Below, one piece after another: positions 1 to 12,960 of a DNA stretch of 64,000 nt (position 1 is the stretch's first letter; the number at the start of each line of letters is the position of its first letter). The stretch comes from Hevea brasiliensis. Lineage: Eukaryota; Streptophyta; Magnoliopsida; Malpighiales; Euphorbiaceae. A program made the position numbers and the translations under genes. The notes beneath the pieces are model-generated. The model saw nothing but the letters and a program-made list of their open reading frames with translations. It had not been told where the DNA came from and did no database searches. The DNA lies in contig NW_026614688.1 of assembly GCF_030052815.1 (NCBI RefSeq), positions 62,001 through 126,000 on the forward strand, in the 5' to 3' direction.

Positions 1-875
1 TTCTTTATTGTCACCTTATTCAACTGCCGGTAGTCAATGCATAAGCGGAGAGTACCATCCTTCTTCTTAACAAACAACAATGGTGCTCCCCAAGGTGACA
101 CACTAGGGCGGATGAAGCCCTTTTCAAGTAATTCTTGCAATTGTATCTTCAACTCCTTCAACTCTGCTGGTGCCATTCTGTATGGCGTTATGGAGATTGG
201 ATCCACACCAGGCATAACATTAATTTCAAACTGCACTTCTCTTTCCGGAGGTAATCCTGACAATTCATCAGGAAACACATCTGGAAAGTCATATACTGTA
301 GGGATGTCCTTCAATGCTGGACTCCCCACTTGGGTGTCTATCACATGTGCCAAGTAGGCTTCACACCCCTTTCTGATCATTTTTCTGGCTAGTGCAGCCG
401 AAATGATGTTTGATGGCAATAACTGCCTCTCCCCTTGTATTGCCACACCATTGTACCGAGGAAGGCCAAAAGTGACTGTCTTCAGCCTACAGTCAATCAT
501 GGCATGATGCCTAGCTAACCAATCCATGCCCAAGATGATATCATAATCTCTGAAGGGCATTTCAATGAGATCGGACAGAAAAGTGTGTCCTTGGATCACC
601 AAAGGACAATCTCTATACATTCTATTAACCCTGACCTCCTGTCCTAGTGGACTTGTTACTAGCACCTCAAAGTCCATTTTTGTATATGGAACAGCAATGC
701 AATCAATGATGCTAGCACTCACATAAGAATGGGTAGAGCCCGGATCAAATAACACAAACACATTTTGGTTAAAAGTTGAGAAGGTACCAGCCACAACATC
801 AGATGTCTCGGCCTCTTCCCTCTGTCTCATTGCATACATTCTGATTGGAGCACTGTCTTGCTCTGATTGTTTCAT
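1..875 (-). CDS. Ty3/gypsy Pol, N-terminal part (protease to start of reverse transcriptase), element A, runs off the window
   Basis: This is the start of a gypsy polyprotein. It would process Gag-Pol and begin reverse transcription in the virus-like particle. One frame is open from the ATG at 875 to the window edge. Reading leftwards, it contains the aspartic protease motif [12 protein letters not shown] (about 766-731), the protease flap/core text [11 protein letters not shown] (about 540-505), the linker [18 protein letters not shown] (about 300-250), and the first RT block [20 protein letters not shown] (about 100-35). The active site reads DPGS rather than DTGA, which I take as normal variation for plant chromoviruses. 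The catalytic YxDD block lies outside the window. Gag lies immediately upstream. The frame joining Gag to this segment is broken around 880-900, so a single Gag-Pol reading frame is not visible. I am confident of the family but not of activity. Confidence 0.9.
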   Translation of the reverse strand, partial: MKQSEQDSAPIRMYAMRQREEAETSDVVAGTFSTFNQNVFVLFDPGSTHSYVSASIIDCIAVPYTKMDFEVLVTSPLGQEVRVNRMYRDCPLVIQGHTFLSDLIEMPFRDYDIILGMDWLARHHAMIDCRLKTVTFGLPRYNGVAIQGERQLLPSNIISAALARKMIRKGCEAYLAHVIDTQVGSPALKDIPTVYDFPDVFPDELSGLPPEREVQFEINVMPGVDPISITPYRMAPAELKELKIQLQELLEKGFIRPSVSPWGAPLLFVKKKDGTLRLCIDYRQLNKVTIK

Positions 876-2018
876 TATACCTTGGCCGTCACTGGGTTAC
901 CTCTACCCCCGCCTACCTCGCTAGGTGGTTGTGAACTCGTGATGTGGCTCGAATTGACCCTTCGTAGTAGTAGGAGGTGGTCCAACTCTGCGACTCATCG
1001 TGCGCCTTGGCAAAGTGTCCTGTGCCTCCACAGCTATAACAGCTCCAATAGCCTTATAGCATATCCCACCATGATTTTTTCCACAAGTTTCACATTGGCG
1101 GGAGGGTAGGAACTTCTGTACTCACGACCGGATAGGGAGGTCTCTCCCGAATATCTTCCCCTACCGCATTTCTTGCCACCTCTACCATGTCCCCATAGTT
1201 CTTCCTCTTCGCGATGACCACCGGAACTCTATTCTACCGACTTTCCTCTTTATCTGCCTTCTCCGATTTCTTTTCTCAGAGCGGTCTCAATCTCAATTCT
1301 TTCCAACTCTAGGGCTTGAGAAATAAGTTCAAAGAAGTTAGTGTGTTTGAAGCCGACTACTTGTACTGACATCTGGCTTCAAGCCGCTTTCAAACCTCTT
1401 GCATCTCTCCTGCTAGTAGAAAGTAAACTCACTGCATAATGGCTCAGACGGGAAAATTCTCTTTCATACTCAGCCACTGATCTGTTTCCCTGCTTCAGAC
1501 TTAGAAATTCTTGTAACTTCTGGTCTACATAAGCATCAGGGACATATTTCTGTCTGAATTTCCTGAGAAAGTCATTCCATGTTAGCACTGCAGGTTCTAC
1601 CAGACTGTGGGGAATGGTTTTCCACCAGTCATAAGCATCCCCCTGTAACAAAGATACTGAGTATTCAAATCTGAGCTCCTCCGTGCAATGCAATTTCTTG
1701 AATACCCTATCCATCCTCTCTAACCATTGTTCAGCTTCTAGAGGATCTACTGTCCCCTTAAACTCTGTAGCCCCATATTTCATCAATTTATCATACTGCC
1801 TGGTAGGAGACTGTGGTTGTACCATCGTGTCAGATTGGGACTTGAGTAGGTACATTGCCGACCATTTGTTGGAACATTGCACCATCTTTGAGCGAATCGA
1901 GCAAAGAAATGCGATCGCAGTGGGTCTTCTTTGAACCACTGACATTGTGTAGGCCTGGGGCATCCCCTTGCACCTCAGCCTCTATAGATTGATCGACTGA
2001 ACGATCACCCTCTTCCAT
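876..2018 (-). pseudogene. Ty3/gypsy Gag with zinc knuckle, frame-broken, element A
   Basis: This is the capsid/nucleocapsid precursor of element A. The likely start is the ATG at 2018 (MEEGDRS...), which follows the leader and PBS. The N-terminal part includes MFQQMVGNVP, which resembles the QQMA-rich start of the F/G Gag. After a frame change near 1850 comes the conserved retrotransposon Gag core, with YGATEFKGTVDPLEAEQWLE, WNDFLRKFRQKYVPDAYVD and NRSVAEYEREFSRLSHYA (about 1800-1430). The frame then breaks again near 1400, and the text FELISQALELERIEIET reads through in another frame (about 1345-1280). A zinc-knuckle region follows with CETCGKNHGGICYK and CYSCGGTGHFAKA (about 1110-1005); the last Cys of the second CCHC is lost. 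At least three frame changes are needed, some at CTG/CAG sites that may be consensus errors. Confidence 0.85.
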
Positions 2019-2188
2019 AGTCAATGTGAGGATTTTAGATCTCCTGAACCAATAACACAAGGAGATTTCCTCCCGTTAGTGCATATTTATAATGTAATGT
2101 ACTGTATGTATCAAACAATGATATTGAGCAGTTGTATTATGAAGAAAGAATATTCAAGTAACATGTGAAAATAGAATTTAAAAACTTT

Positions 2189-2200
2189 GCTCTGATACCA
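2189..2200 (-). other. Primer-binding site (initiator tRNA-Met type) of element A
   Basis: The minus strand reads TGGTATCAGAGC, complementary to the 3' end of plant initiator tRNA-Met, and starts 8 bases after the LTR end at 2209. It fixes the orientation of A as minus and identifies 2209-5837 as its 5' LTR. The 170 bases between the PBS and the gag ATG (2019-2188) are untranslated leader. Confidence 0.9.
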
Positions 2201-2208
2201 CTAAAACA

Positions 2209-5200
2209 TGTAACACCCTACCCCTCCCTAAGGCATAACATGATCCCGTAGTACACCTAATGAATTACCAACTCCGTCTACTGATAATCCATTAAATACA
2301 CTACAAGGGATTTTAAAAACTTTTCTTACTTCTTTTACAGTGGTGAGCACTATTTACAGGCGTTGAAAACTTTTGTGAACTGAAGTGATAGAACTAACAC
2401 ATTTAAATTATTTGGAATTTCTGTAAAAATTTTGGCAGAGTGCCATCTGTATTTTGGATAAAACAGTTCTTCAGAAAACCTGTAAAAAGTACTTCAATAG
2501 ATTTCCAAATCTCAACTCCAACATATTTCTCAACACAATACATTTCTCAACTCAAATCCACAGTGATTTTTTAAAGACTGAGATAAAAGAGATATAATAC
2601 AATTTTTACAAGCCAAAATAACTCATAATTATTTTACAACTTCAATGTACAATTTTCATTTACAACTGCTCAAAACCAACAACAATATGTACGTACAGTG
2701 AACATACATTACATTACAATACAAAATATTGGTATACTCATTATACCCAGTAATCTCTCGCTGGAGGTACTAGCAGCCTAGTCTGCCGCTCACTGTCTGT
2801 CTGCCTACTTGCGGCAAAGAATAAAAGCTATCATGAGACAATGTCTCAGTGGTGCACAACATTAACCAAATACAATTTAAATCACAATTCATAAATCATA
2901 TAAATAGTGGATACTTAAAACTATAGTTAAATTCAAGACAATAATGTCATAAGGAATTTAACACAATATTACAATAAATCTCAGTAATCAAAACATAGCT
3001 AAATTCAAAAGACAATGAATGTCAATAAGAATTTAAACTCATTTTACAATCTTACAATATGCATCAATAAATCACACACAGCTTTAATTATGTTCCCAAG
3101 TTCAATTCATCCTAAAAGCCGATGGCTAATGAGGTATTCAATTCATCTCAAAAGTCAATGACTAATGAGGAATAACATAGCTAGCTAGCAAAAATATGAG
3201 TACTCATTCTATTCGTCCTCAACAGTGCACACACCTCAACACTTCAGCAGAGAGGAATTCAATTCATCACACTAGACAAGATAGCGAGGAATACAATCAA
3301 TGTACATGATAGCTGTGGTTTCAAACCAATTACAGTGCTTTTCAATCAATAAGTATCCATCAAATATCATTCAAACCATTTTTCACAATTTCACAACTTA
3401 AAACAATAATATGCAAATAGTCATAATTTATTTCAATTGAAAATAATTCAAAAGAAATAGTTGTTGTGCACAAACCTTTGATAACTGTCTCTCAGTCTGG
3501 ACTCAGTGTTTCCTTCCCTTTTCCTGAGTCTTTGGTAACTGAGAAACACAATTTGAAGTGTTTGACTAAATTAAAGTGTCTCTAACGATAATGTTCGATA
3601 AGTAATTCACTGAAGGCTATTATTTGCTCAATCACCTAATATACCGACCCTCGATGCGTTTTAGATAAATTAGGTTTTAGTGTCATTAATATGTCACATT
3701 CGATAGGGTTTTAGGGTTGGTACGTTTTACCAAACTCATTTCCTTGTTTAGTGCATTTTCTTGCATTTTGCTGGGTTCTGGGATACTAGTTTGACCTAGC
3801 CGGACGACCTATTTCCCTCGGTTTTCGGGTTTCAGTCAAAACTACAAACTTGTAGATCTATGTCTTATGGAATGCGGGGCAAAATTTTAGGTCATTCCGA
3901 GTTAAGTAGACCAAGTTATGGTCATTATACTATTGCTGGTCAAATGGCATCAAATTAGGTCAATTTTAGGTCAATTTGGTCAACTTTCGTTCGGCCAGTT
4001 TTTAGACCCGAACTTGTGCAAGCTGTTTGACTTGCTTATGGTCATTTCTGGGCTTTGGTGTCTTCATAAGACTTGTAGGTATGGGTCTTAACTATTCATG
4101 GTTAAAATTTCAGGTCAATTGGACCTGTTTTGAGTGAGGTATGGTCTAAACACTAACTGCTGCCCAAATGGTCAATTTTCAGGCCTCACTTGCACTTAAT
4201 CCGAATTGGTCATTTTTCATGTCACCTTGCAAGCAGAATTTTGGTATGCTTTCTCAATGAAAGTTGGCACATTTTGTGCCTAGTTTCACCTCCAATTGGT
4301 CTCATACCAATTGAGGTTACACATTTAAAGTTATAGGTTAAAATACATACTGCGCTTAATTACCTTACTTATACATGTATCCATTACACATTTAATTGCT
4401 ATATGTCCACTTCCCTTACCAATTCTATTTTGGTACATTACCAAAACCACATACCTCTTCACTTTAAAGTCACTTTGGGCAGATTACACACATTCTCAAT
4501 ACACCAAATAAACTCAAATTTACAAAGTCTAAGTACAATCACATATACACATAAACATTACTCATTCTTACATACACTTTACACAACCACTCTATATACA
4601 TAGCCATCAATCCTCAATGTCAATATTCTGCCAGTACCTTCATGAACTCATATATTTATCAAAGTGTCCCAAGGCTGCCGCAAAGCTTCACCATGCCAAA
4701 GTGTCCATAATTCGTCAACTTCAATCCCCATTGTACAATCACCACATATACATGGAATTTAACTACTAGGACATTAAATCACCCTATTCATCATAATTTC
4801 TCATCAAATATATGTAAAATAAATCATCAAATACACAACTCCATGGCTGTCCAAACTGGATATATCAAGAACTCTTCAAACTTGAAAATTTTCTTCACAA
4901 AGCACACACCCATAACATGTACACAAAGTTTAACAGAGCAACATTCAAAAATGAAAACTTAACTATGGTTGGAGCTTGCTAAAACTTGATTAAACTTCTT
5001 GATTTTTGTATCAATCTCTTCCTTATGATTTGTAGAAAAACTAAAATGAGGAAACCTAAGTGATTAGAAGTGAAATGAGGGAGAGGATGAAGTTTCAAGC
5101 TACACGGCAATGGAGGACTTTCTCTTCTTCAATTCGGCAAAGTTGAGAGGGTTTGGAGAAGATGAAATTTCAGGTTGGATAATAGATGTACACCTGCCCC

Positions 5201-5837
5201 ATTATCCTTAGTTTATTCCTTTAGTGGTCCACTTACTCTAATTAATTCATATAATATGTTAAAGGTGTTATTTACACCATTTTCACTCCACTTTTGGCTA
5301 TTTAATTTAGGTACCACCAAATTAATTTTTCATTTTATTTTCTAAGTGTAATATTATTTATTTTTAATGGACATTTAGGTCAAAAGACAATTCGGGATGT
5401 CAAATGACCATAATGCCCCTGTTCGGGTTGCATTCCCGATTTTTCGGTAACACCGGTTTTGTCTTTTTTTTGATTTCTCACTTTTCTTTGTACTAATTAT
5501 TTAATTTTTCTTTGATCTTACTAATGATATTTATTCTTCAATAAGGGTCTATTTAAGTCCTAAAAATATTTTCCAGGTTCCTCGATCCTGGGGCGATCAA
5601 CGGTCCATGCCGTGACTTCCTGCATGGCCACCCATCGCTAGGGTTCTCAGCTAGATTAACTTGGTTACATTTCTTTTCTATTATTTTTCCTTTGTTTTTC
5701 TTGTATTTTCTTTTCTTGTATTTCATTATTTTATGTCTCCTCACTCATATTGAAGTGTAGTTCTAGGCATCCTAGCTGTCCGGACAACATTGGTCACCAG
5801 AGCAGCAGAACGCACTACCGAACTTAGGGGTGTTACA
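2209..5837 (-). mobile_element. 5' LTR of gypsy element A (3.6 kb)
   Basis: On the plus strand the LTR opens TGTAACACCC and closes GGTGTTACA, so it has TG...CA ends and short inverted termini. The PBS adjoins its left end, and the right end falls abruptly into RNase H coding sequence of element B. It is similar in reverse complement to the LTRs of B and G and parallel to those of D and F. It has no reading frame of note; the small ORFs inside are not conserved as proteins. Like the other LTRs it carries a hairpin at about 4292-4316 around CAATTGGT/ACCAATTG. The flanking target bases on the right are ATGTC; the left flank is outside the window. Confidence 0.9.
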
Positions 5838-6370
5838 ATGTCATTGCCTATGCATCACGCCAGCTGAAACCGCATGAGAGGAATTATTCGACACATGATT
5901 TGGAGCTTGCAGCTATAGTGTTTGCTCTTAAGATCTAGAGACACTATTTGTATGGGGAGAAGTGCTACATCTACACAGATCATAAGAGTTTGAAGTATTT
6001 GGGCACCCAGAAAGAACTGAATTTGAGACAGAGGAGATGGTTAGAGTTGATAAAAGACCATGATTGTCTGATAGACTATCAGCCAGGGAAAGCTAATGTT
6101 GTGGGTAATGCCTTAAGTTATAAGACTATGGCAAGTCTATGGGTTACTCCTTTGTTTATGGTACATGAGTTGAGATCATTACATGCCAGTTTAGAGATTA
6201 ATAATGAGGGGCGCATGTTAGCCGGCATGTACAAAGTGTTGATTGATCGATCAAAATGGCGCTCGTAATGATCAAGTACCGAAGCTATTGGAAGAAGTCT
6301 AGCGAGACAAGAAACCCGAGTTCTCAATAAGAGATGATGGTCTATTGCTACACCAGGGCAGAATGTGTGT
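5838..6370 (+). pseudogene. Ty3/gypsy RNase H and linker, element B, 5' side cut by insertion of A
   Basis: This is the RNase H domain that removes the RNA strand during reverse transcription. The reading frame begins inside the domain exactly at the end of LTR A ([20 protein letters not shown]), continues through [12 protein letters not shown], a stop TAG at 5936-5938 in place of the usual Trp, then [20 protein letters not shown] and [20 protein letters not shown] to about 6120. The expected ADALSRK ending reads GNALSYK. After it comes a less conserved linker ([13 protein letters not shown]...) and a frame change near 6250-6270 before the integrase. The missing RT and Gag of B should lie to the left of element A, outside the window. 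The nonsense codon and frameshift make it inactive as shown. Confidence 0.9.
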
Positions 6371-7660
6371 TCCTAATGATGTTGATTTGAGGCAGATCAT
6401 TTTGAAGCACATGAGTCTCCTTTTGCCATGCATCCTGGTGGTATAAAAACGTATAGAGGGCTCAAGGAGCATTACTGGTGGATGGGTATGAAAAGAGATG
6501 TGGCAGAATTTGTTTTCAAATGCCTAACTTGTCAGCAAGTGAAGGCAGAGTACCAAGTACCAATTGGGTTATTACATCCACTACCAGTGCCAGAATGGAA
6601 ATGGGAGAGAATAACTATGGATTTTGTGATGGGACTTCCGAGGACACAGAAGAGTCATGATGCAGTTTGGGTCATTGTTGACAGACTAACTAAGTCTACT
6701 CATTTTCTGCCTGTTTGGATGGACTATAGTCTAGAAAGATTGGCCAAGTTGTACATTGATGAGATAGTAAAACTGCATGGAGTGCCAGTATCCATCGTAT
6801 CTGATAGAGATCCTAGGTTCACTTCTAGATTTTGAGGTAGTCTTCAGAGAGCCCTAGGAACTAGATTGAACTTCAGTACTGCATTCCACCCACAGACAGA
6901 TGGCCAATCTGAGAGGGTAATTCAGATATTGGAGGACATGCTACGGGCTTATGTGATTGAGTTTGAGGACAGTTGGGACACACTCTTGCCTTTGATTGAG
7001 TTTGCTTACAATTCTAGCTACCAATCAAGCATTGGAATGCCTCTATATGAAGCTTTGTATAGCAGAAAATGTAGAACTCCCCTATGTTGGGATGAGGCAA
7101 GTGAAAGAAATATGATTGGGCCCGAAATTGTTCAGCAGACTGAGGAGAAAATCAGGTTGATTAGAGATCGACTTAAGACTGCATTAGACCGTCAAAAGTC
7201 CTATGTTGATCTGAAGAGAAGGGATATTGAATATGCAGTGGGTGACAAAGTATTCCTCAAGGTTTCCTCTTGGAAGAGGATTATGAGATTTAGCAGGAAG
7301 GGGAAACTAAGTCCTCGTTTCATTGGGCCTTATGAGGTTCTGGAAAGAGTGGGTCCTTTGGCATATCGTTTGGCACTACCTCCAGAGTTAGAGAAGTTAC
7401 ATAATGTCTTCCATGTGTCTATGTTGAGGAGGTATAGATCAGATCCATCTCATGTACTACCGGTAGAAGAAATTGAAATGAATCTAGATCTCACATATGA
7501 GGAGGAACCCATAAAGATTCTGGCTTATGAGGTGAAGCAGCTACAGAACAAGCAAATACCATTGGTGAAGGTACTGTGGAACCATCATTCGGGTCAAGAA
7601 GCTACTTGGGAACAAGAGGAGGACATGAGGAGACAGCACCCACAATTGTTCCAAGATTGA
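6371..7660 (+). pseudogene. Ty3/gypsy (Tekay-like chromovirus) integrase, element B, one internal stop
   Basis: Integrase joins the cDNA to the chromosome. In order it has the HHCC zinc finger ([18 protein letters not shown], then [12 protein letters not shown]; 6428-6560), and the catalytic core with Asp in [11 protein letters not shown] (about 6610), Asp in [14 protein letters not shown] (about 6800) and Glu in HPQTDGQSERVIQILEDML (about 6890-6940), i.e. the DD-E triad is present. It then has the GPY/F module SPRFIGPYEVLERVGPLAYR (about 7310-7370), VFHVSMLRRYRSDPSHVL, and a C-terminal tail with VKQLQNKQIPLVKVLW and EATWEQEEDMRRQHPQLFQD that looks like a degenerate chromodomain. A single in-frame TGA at 6833-6835 (Trp TGG expected) separates two open halves, 6428-6832 and 6866-7660. 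Otherwise it is the best-preserved integrase in the window. Clade assignment to Tekay/Del is inferred from the tail and the long LTRs. Confidence 0.92.
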
Positions 7661-7690
7661 TACCAGGTAAAATTTTGAGACAAAATTTAT

Positions 7691-7707
7691 TTTAAAGGGG
7701 GGAGAAT
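7691..7707 (+). other. Polypurine tract of element B
   Basis: TTTAAAGGGGGGAGAAT lies directly before the LTR start TGTAACACC and about 30 bases after the Pol stop codon. It is the priming site for plus-strand DNA synthesis and confirms plus orientation for B. Confidence 0.9.
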
Positions 7708-10700
7708 TGTAACACCCCTATTTGCATAGCTTGGTATATTTCACTATTCCGGTGACCCGTGTCGGTCTGGACAATTAAGAGGATTAGAACCACACTTAAG
7801 ACAACTTGATAAACCATAAACACGAATAATTAATAATTGTCAATTAGTTAAGTATAAATAAGAAAAACATAACATAAGAAGTTAAACGAGCCGAGAGTCA
7901 CAATGATGGCTGACCTTCTCAGGAAGGAGTGCAAAGTTGATTTAAACTCAAATTTCGAACCGTAAAATGTGATGTTGCGGTCCTTAGGACTATTGCGAAC
8001 ACAGTGGAAAAGAGAAAATCATGAAAAAGAATTGTTAAGCCAGGCAAATAATTAGGTTAAGGAGCTGGAAGAAATATTGAATTATTTGCAAACCGGGTTA
8101 AATCGGCGAGGGGCAATTTGGTCAATTGATCTCGAGAGCTGACTCCTGACCTAACTGTCAAATAAAATCAGAGAAAAGAAAATTTTGGAATCAGAAATTA
8201 AATTAAAGAACTAATGGAAAAAATAAATAAAAAAAAAGAAAATGAAAAAGGTGAAAAGAGATGACATCATGCATGACATCACGCATGATGCCATAAATAT
8301 TATAATTAAAAATTAAATTTATGGTAATTTGTGGTCTTCCTAATACACATAAAAGAAAAAGAAAAAATAAAATTCATTTATCTTTATCTTGTTGCCATCC
8401 CTCTCCCTTAGCTCTCTCTCTCTCTCTCATTTCTCTTTCTTGAAACCACCATGGGAGCTCACCTCAAGCTCTCATAAACCCTAAATTCAGCCATAAATTC
8501 CCTAACTCCCTTAAGCAAACCTTGCAAGTGGACCTTGATATGAAGGTTGGATGCCATTAAAACCAAAAAAGTGAGGAGAATTGAAGATTAAAATTCTGCA
8601 CTAAGGTTAGTGATCCAACTTGAATTTTTTTGGTTTGATTCTAGTGTTTATGATTGAATGAACTTGGAAATATGCTTAAAATGAAATGAAAATAATTGTT
8701 ACAGAACTAGAAGTAAATTTGGCTAGCTAGGGTTTGATGGTTGTATACATGTGTTTTGATTGAATTAAAAGTGTAGGTAAGTTTGTATGTATACTTAGAA
8801 TTAATTAAGTGTAACAAATTGGTGAATTAGGGTTTGGCACCTAGGGTTTGGAATACAAAAATGTGAGAATGTGTTAAATGATGTGTTGGACTTGGTTTGA
8901 GGTGAGAAATGGTCATTTGTGACCAATTGGAGTACGTTAGAAGTGTTGGAACAAAATGCAAATTCGGATTGCTTAGGGTCATGCTGCAGGCAGCAGGACC
9001 AAGGTCCCTTTCAGGGACCAGAACTGAAAATTTACAAGTCCAATTGGTGTGAGACCAATCGGGAATGAAAATAGACACAAAATATAACATTTTTCATTTA
9101 GGAATCATGCCCAAAAAGTGACCATAGCATAGTGAACAAATTGGCCAAATCCGGGTGTGAGTGTTCTACCCTGTATAAAAATGACCAAATAAACAATATT
9201 TGTTCATTTAGCCATAACTTGGGCTAGACAAGTCTAAATGACCTGCAATTTTACCAGTGTAACATTGAGATATAGACCTAAAACTTTCGTGAAGAACCCA
9301 AACCCATATTATGCCCTTAACCAAGTCATTTAGCCACCCAAATTTGGTGACCTAAAACTGCCAGAACCAGTTTGGTGCCCAAAAATCTGGGTTAAGTCCA
9401 ATCCAGCAGCCATGATTCAAATGGCTATAACTTGAGCTACAAAACACCAACTGGAGTGATTCAAAAAGGAGAATAAATTTAAGACAATAAGGAACAATCT
9501 CTATGAAGAAAACTTAGCCCAATTCTAACAGCAAAATGACTAATGGAATAGTGCAATCTAAGACACTAAAATTGAAAATTTGCAATTTTTCTTAAAAGAC
9601 CTAAGTTTTGAGAAAACAACCAAAACCAACAAAATTGGTGACCAAAATGTGGTATGTGAGGATAGTTGGAGTTCCCATACCTTTTGAGTATAAGAAAGTC
9701 AATATTTTGACTTGAATAGTATCATGAATAGTAACCTCAACATGAAATTTGCAAGAATGTAAGTTTAAACATATTGAAATTAGTTATTGGAATTATTATG
9801 AAGTAAAGATACTGAGACACTATAAATTTTGTATTTCAGCTGAAAAAGACTCGAAAAGTCTGAGAGATTGAGTCAAGGCCTAGAGGCAACTCACGTCAGG
9901 TTTGTGCACAATAAACCCTATTTAAGCATTTTATCCATGAAAAATTGATTTAGTACGCATTATGAGTTTAAGAACTTTTGTGTTGCCACTTTGTGAATGA
10001 AAATGTAACTTTGGAAATTGATTTGATTTTTGTATGCAATATTTGAATAAATTGTTTTAAATTGATTTTGGATTCACACTTAGCATGACAGTGCCATATT
10101 ATTTCCTCATTTATGGGGTTGAGATCGATTATTTTCCTTCCTCTCTAGTTAACCAGTTGAGGTTGTAGATCGGATGAGTACTCATTAGCTAGCTAGCCAC
10201 CTCCCTCATTGATTTTGATTAATGGGGTTATAGATTGCTTTGTCGTGGTGTACAACGCGGCATTGATCGAAAATTTTGTGCCATGGCTTAAGTTGTGTAT
10301 GAATTAGGAACACTGTGTTTATTAAATTATTTGACCAAAATTGTGCTATAATGAGTTTTGATAAATTGTGAATTGTGATTATGAAATATTTCAATTGTGA
10401 ATTTGTCAAGGAATGTTTTATATACTGCATTTTAATTTTTATTGTGCGTCACTGAGTATTTTTATACTCAGTGATAGCTTATTTCGCTGTCGCAGATAGG
10501 AGCAAGGAAAAAGCAGCAAAGTGAGCTACTGAACCGGAAAAGCTTCCATTGATCTTTTGTACGGGTATTTATTTATATCTTTGTAGTTAATTAATGTGAA
10601 TATTGTAATGTTTTATGTATCAATGTAAAGTTGAACAGTTGTATAATAAATTGTAATAATATTATTTTTGTATTTTATATCTGTAAATTAAACTTGTGAA

Positions 10701-11133
10701 TGAAATTGTGAAATATTTTGAGATGATAAATTTTTGTTGAATAGTGGAATGAAATGGAATTATTTTGAAATGGTTTGATCTGAGAGTTTTGAGTGGAATT
10801 GAGATTATTTGGAGGTTGGGAATTGTGAAAAATTTATTGGAAGTGTTTTTCTCAGATATTTGAAGAACTGTTTTCTCAAAATACAGACACTACTCTGCTG
10901 AAATTTTTATAAAATTTGCAGAAAAATAAAATGGGCAAAAGTTTTAACTAGATTTGAAACTTCAATTAAATGATTTTAATTCCTACCAAAATGCTTACCA
11001 CTTCCAAAATGTAAGAAAATAGTTTTAAAATCCCTTATAGGGTACATAATGAATTATCGGTAGATGAAGTTTGGTAGTTCATTAGGTATTCTACAAGATC
11101 ATGTTGTACCTTACAGAGGGGTAAGGTGTGACA
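7708..11133 (+). mobile_element. 3' LTR of gypsy element B (3.4 kb)
   Basis: The LTR runs from TGTAACACC just after the PPT to GTGTGACA, followed by copia gag sequence. It is related to the LTRs of A, D, F and G. Inside are a purine-rich stretch (8160-8260), a CT microsatellite (8412-8428), a TC-rich leader-like segment (8380-8460), and many short GGTCA/TGACC words. It has no credible coding sequence. The 5' LTR of B must lie left of the window. Confidence 0.9.
8412..8428. repeat. (CT)n microsatellite in LTR B
   Basis: An uninterrupted CT dinucleotide run of about eight units sits in a pyrimidine-rich stretch. The position fits the start of a transcribed leader within the LTR, but that role is only a guess. 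Confidence 0.7.
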
Positions 11134-11803
11134 TGTTAGACTTTCCAGTAGAAGAAGATACAATCAAAGCTACCTCTTTCCCTTTATTGCTTGGCATATT
11201 GTTTTGGGTAATAACCAGCATGTAGAGTAAACCAGCCAAGATGCATTCCTGCTTAGTCATATTGAAATTTGTCATAAAATTCCCAAATGTCTCAGGAAGG
11301 GACTGAAGGATCAAATCTGTCTGCAGTTGAAAATCCATGTTAAAGTCAAGATATTCCAGCTGCTCAATCAGTCGAATCATCTTGTGGACATGATCCCCAA
11401 CATTCTGTCCCTTAGACATCCTCATGCGGAATAGCTATCTAGATATCTCATACCTAGCATTCCTGCTATGCTCACCATACAACTCTTGTAGGTAAAGGAG
11501 GATCTCACTCGTACTCTGCATGTTCGCATGCTACTTCTGTAACTCATTATTAATGGAAGCAAGCATGTAACACTTAGCTCTCATATCATACTCCTTCCAC
11601 TTGTCCAAAGTTTCATGTTCCTCTTGAGTGGCCTCTGGAGGTAAGGGACTAGGAACATTTGAGTCTAGAACATATCCTATATGTTCAAGGTTCAGGACAA
11701 GTTTCAAATTTCTTAGCCAATCAGATAGATTAGGTCCTGTCAACCTATTGCGATCATGTATGCTTGCAAGGATATTGGACAGTGATGGTTGTTTTGTGCT
11801 CAT
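11134..11803 (-). pseudogene. Ty1/copia Gag, element C, truncated by B
   Basis: This is the Gag of a copia element, homologous to the gag of H at 56,950-57,752. The start is the ATG at 11803 (MSTKQPSLSNILASIHDRN), followed by LTGPNLSDWLRNLKLVLNLE, HIGYVLDSN, PPEATQEEHETLDKW and YDMRAKCYMLASINNELQK. A TAG at 11531-11533 stands where copy H has CAG, and a second TAG at 11435-11437 stands where H has CGG. After these the frame resumes with RMSKGQNVGDHVHKMIRLIE, LQTDLILQSLPETFGNFMTN and FNMTKQECILAGLLYMLVIT. The sequence ends at 11134 where the LTR of B begins; the rest of Gag and Pol must lie left of the window. It is clearly dead. The stops look like cytosine-deamination products because H keeps the ancestral codons. 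Confidence 0.9.
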
Positions 11804-12073
11804 TATTATCAAAAAATTAACTAAAGAAAATAACCAGATTAATTAGTAAATGTATCATGTATTTAACCAAAATGATCATGGTCTTTTAATCAAATTGGTC
11901 CTCCCACTAACTTAGCGAATCCTACACTTCTAAAGTAGGAAACGGAAATCCTAGTTGGATGGATTTCTAGTGGGTGATTAAATTCTTATAATCCTATTGA
12001 TCATTCTCACGCACATCCATTATTGGAATTACAATAAACTATAAGTGAGCAACTGCTTGCCCATCACATCTCA
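11804..12073 (-). other. Copia element C, untranslated leader fragment
   Basis: This stretch matches 57,753-58,024 of copia H nearly base for base (for example CTTAGCGAATCCTACACTTC), including the region just upstream of the gag ATG. It ends abruptly at ...CATCTCA, where LTR D begins. TCTCA (12069-12073) is the candidate left target duplication for D. The expected continuation (about 1.5 kb of leader and the PBS) is missing further right. Confidence 0.85.
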
Positions 12074-12960
12074 TGACACAGCCTACTCCCCTGTAAGATA
12101 TAACATGATCCCGTAGTACACCTAATGAATTACGATACTTCGCCTACCGATAACCCATTACATACACTACAAGGGATTTTAAAACGATTTTCGTGAAATT
12201 TAAATCATCGATTAAAATCTGGTTTTATAAAAATTTTTTCAAAATTTCGGCAAAGTGCCGGCTGTATTTTGAGAAAACAATTCTTCAATCCTATAAAAGA
12301 AAATACTCCCAATATGTTTTCTCAAATACAACTTCAATAACTTCATTTCAATTCACAATTCAATTCTCAATAAACAATCAATTCATTTTTAAACTAATAT
12401 CATCATAAAGAAACATTTCATTGATTACAAGACTCAAAATTTATAATACAAAACTATTCAAGTAAATGAAATCTCAAATTTATATTTACAATAATTTACA
12501 TTTAATTACATACCAAAATATTTTACAAGAGTTTTTATACAACTGCCCAAATAATTACATACATATTATTACATGCATACATCAAAACCTATGTACATGG
12601 GTATACCTATAATATACCTGGAGCTAATCTGAAAGTGTCTTCAAAGAAATTTACTCACTGTTCTATGCTCTTCTTACCTGCGACAGCATACAAAGCTATC
12701 ACTGAGTGGTGAACTCAGTGGTGCACAACTATAATTTAAAACATAGTACAATATACATTGACAAAATTTACAGTAAATAATTTGGAAATCTGAATACTCA
12801 TCAAATTCCAAAACTCAAAATATTCATTGCCACAAATGACTTTGATCACGAAATTCAATTTATCAAATCATAACTAACCATTTAGGTAGTTCCAACAAAA
12901 TCAATTATACATAAATCATAACTGAAATCACAATTCTTTACTGTTCAAAAACATTCTGTG

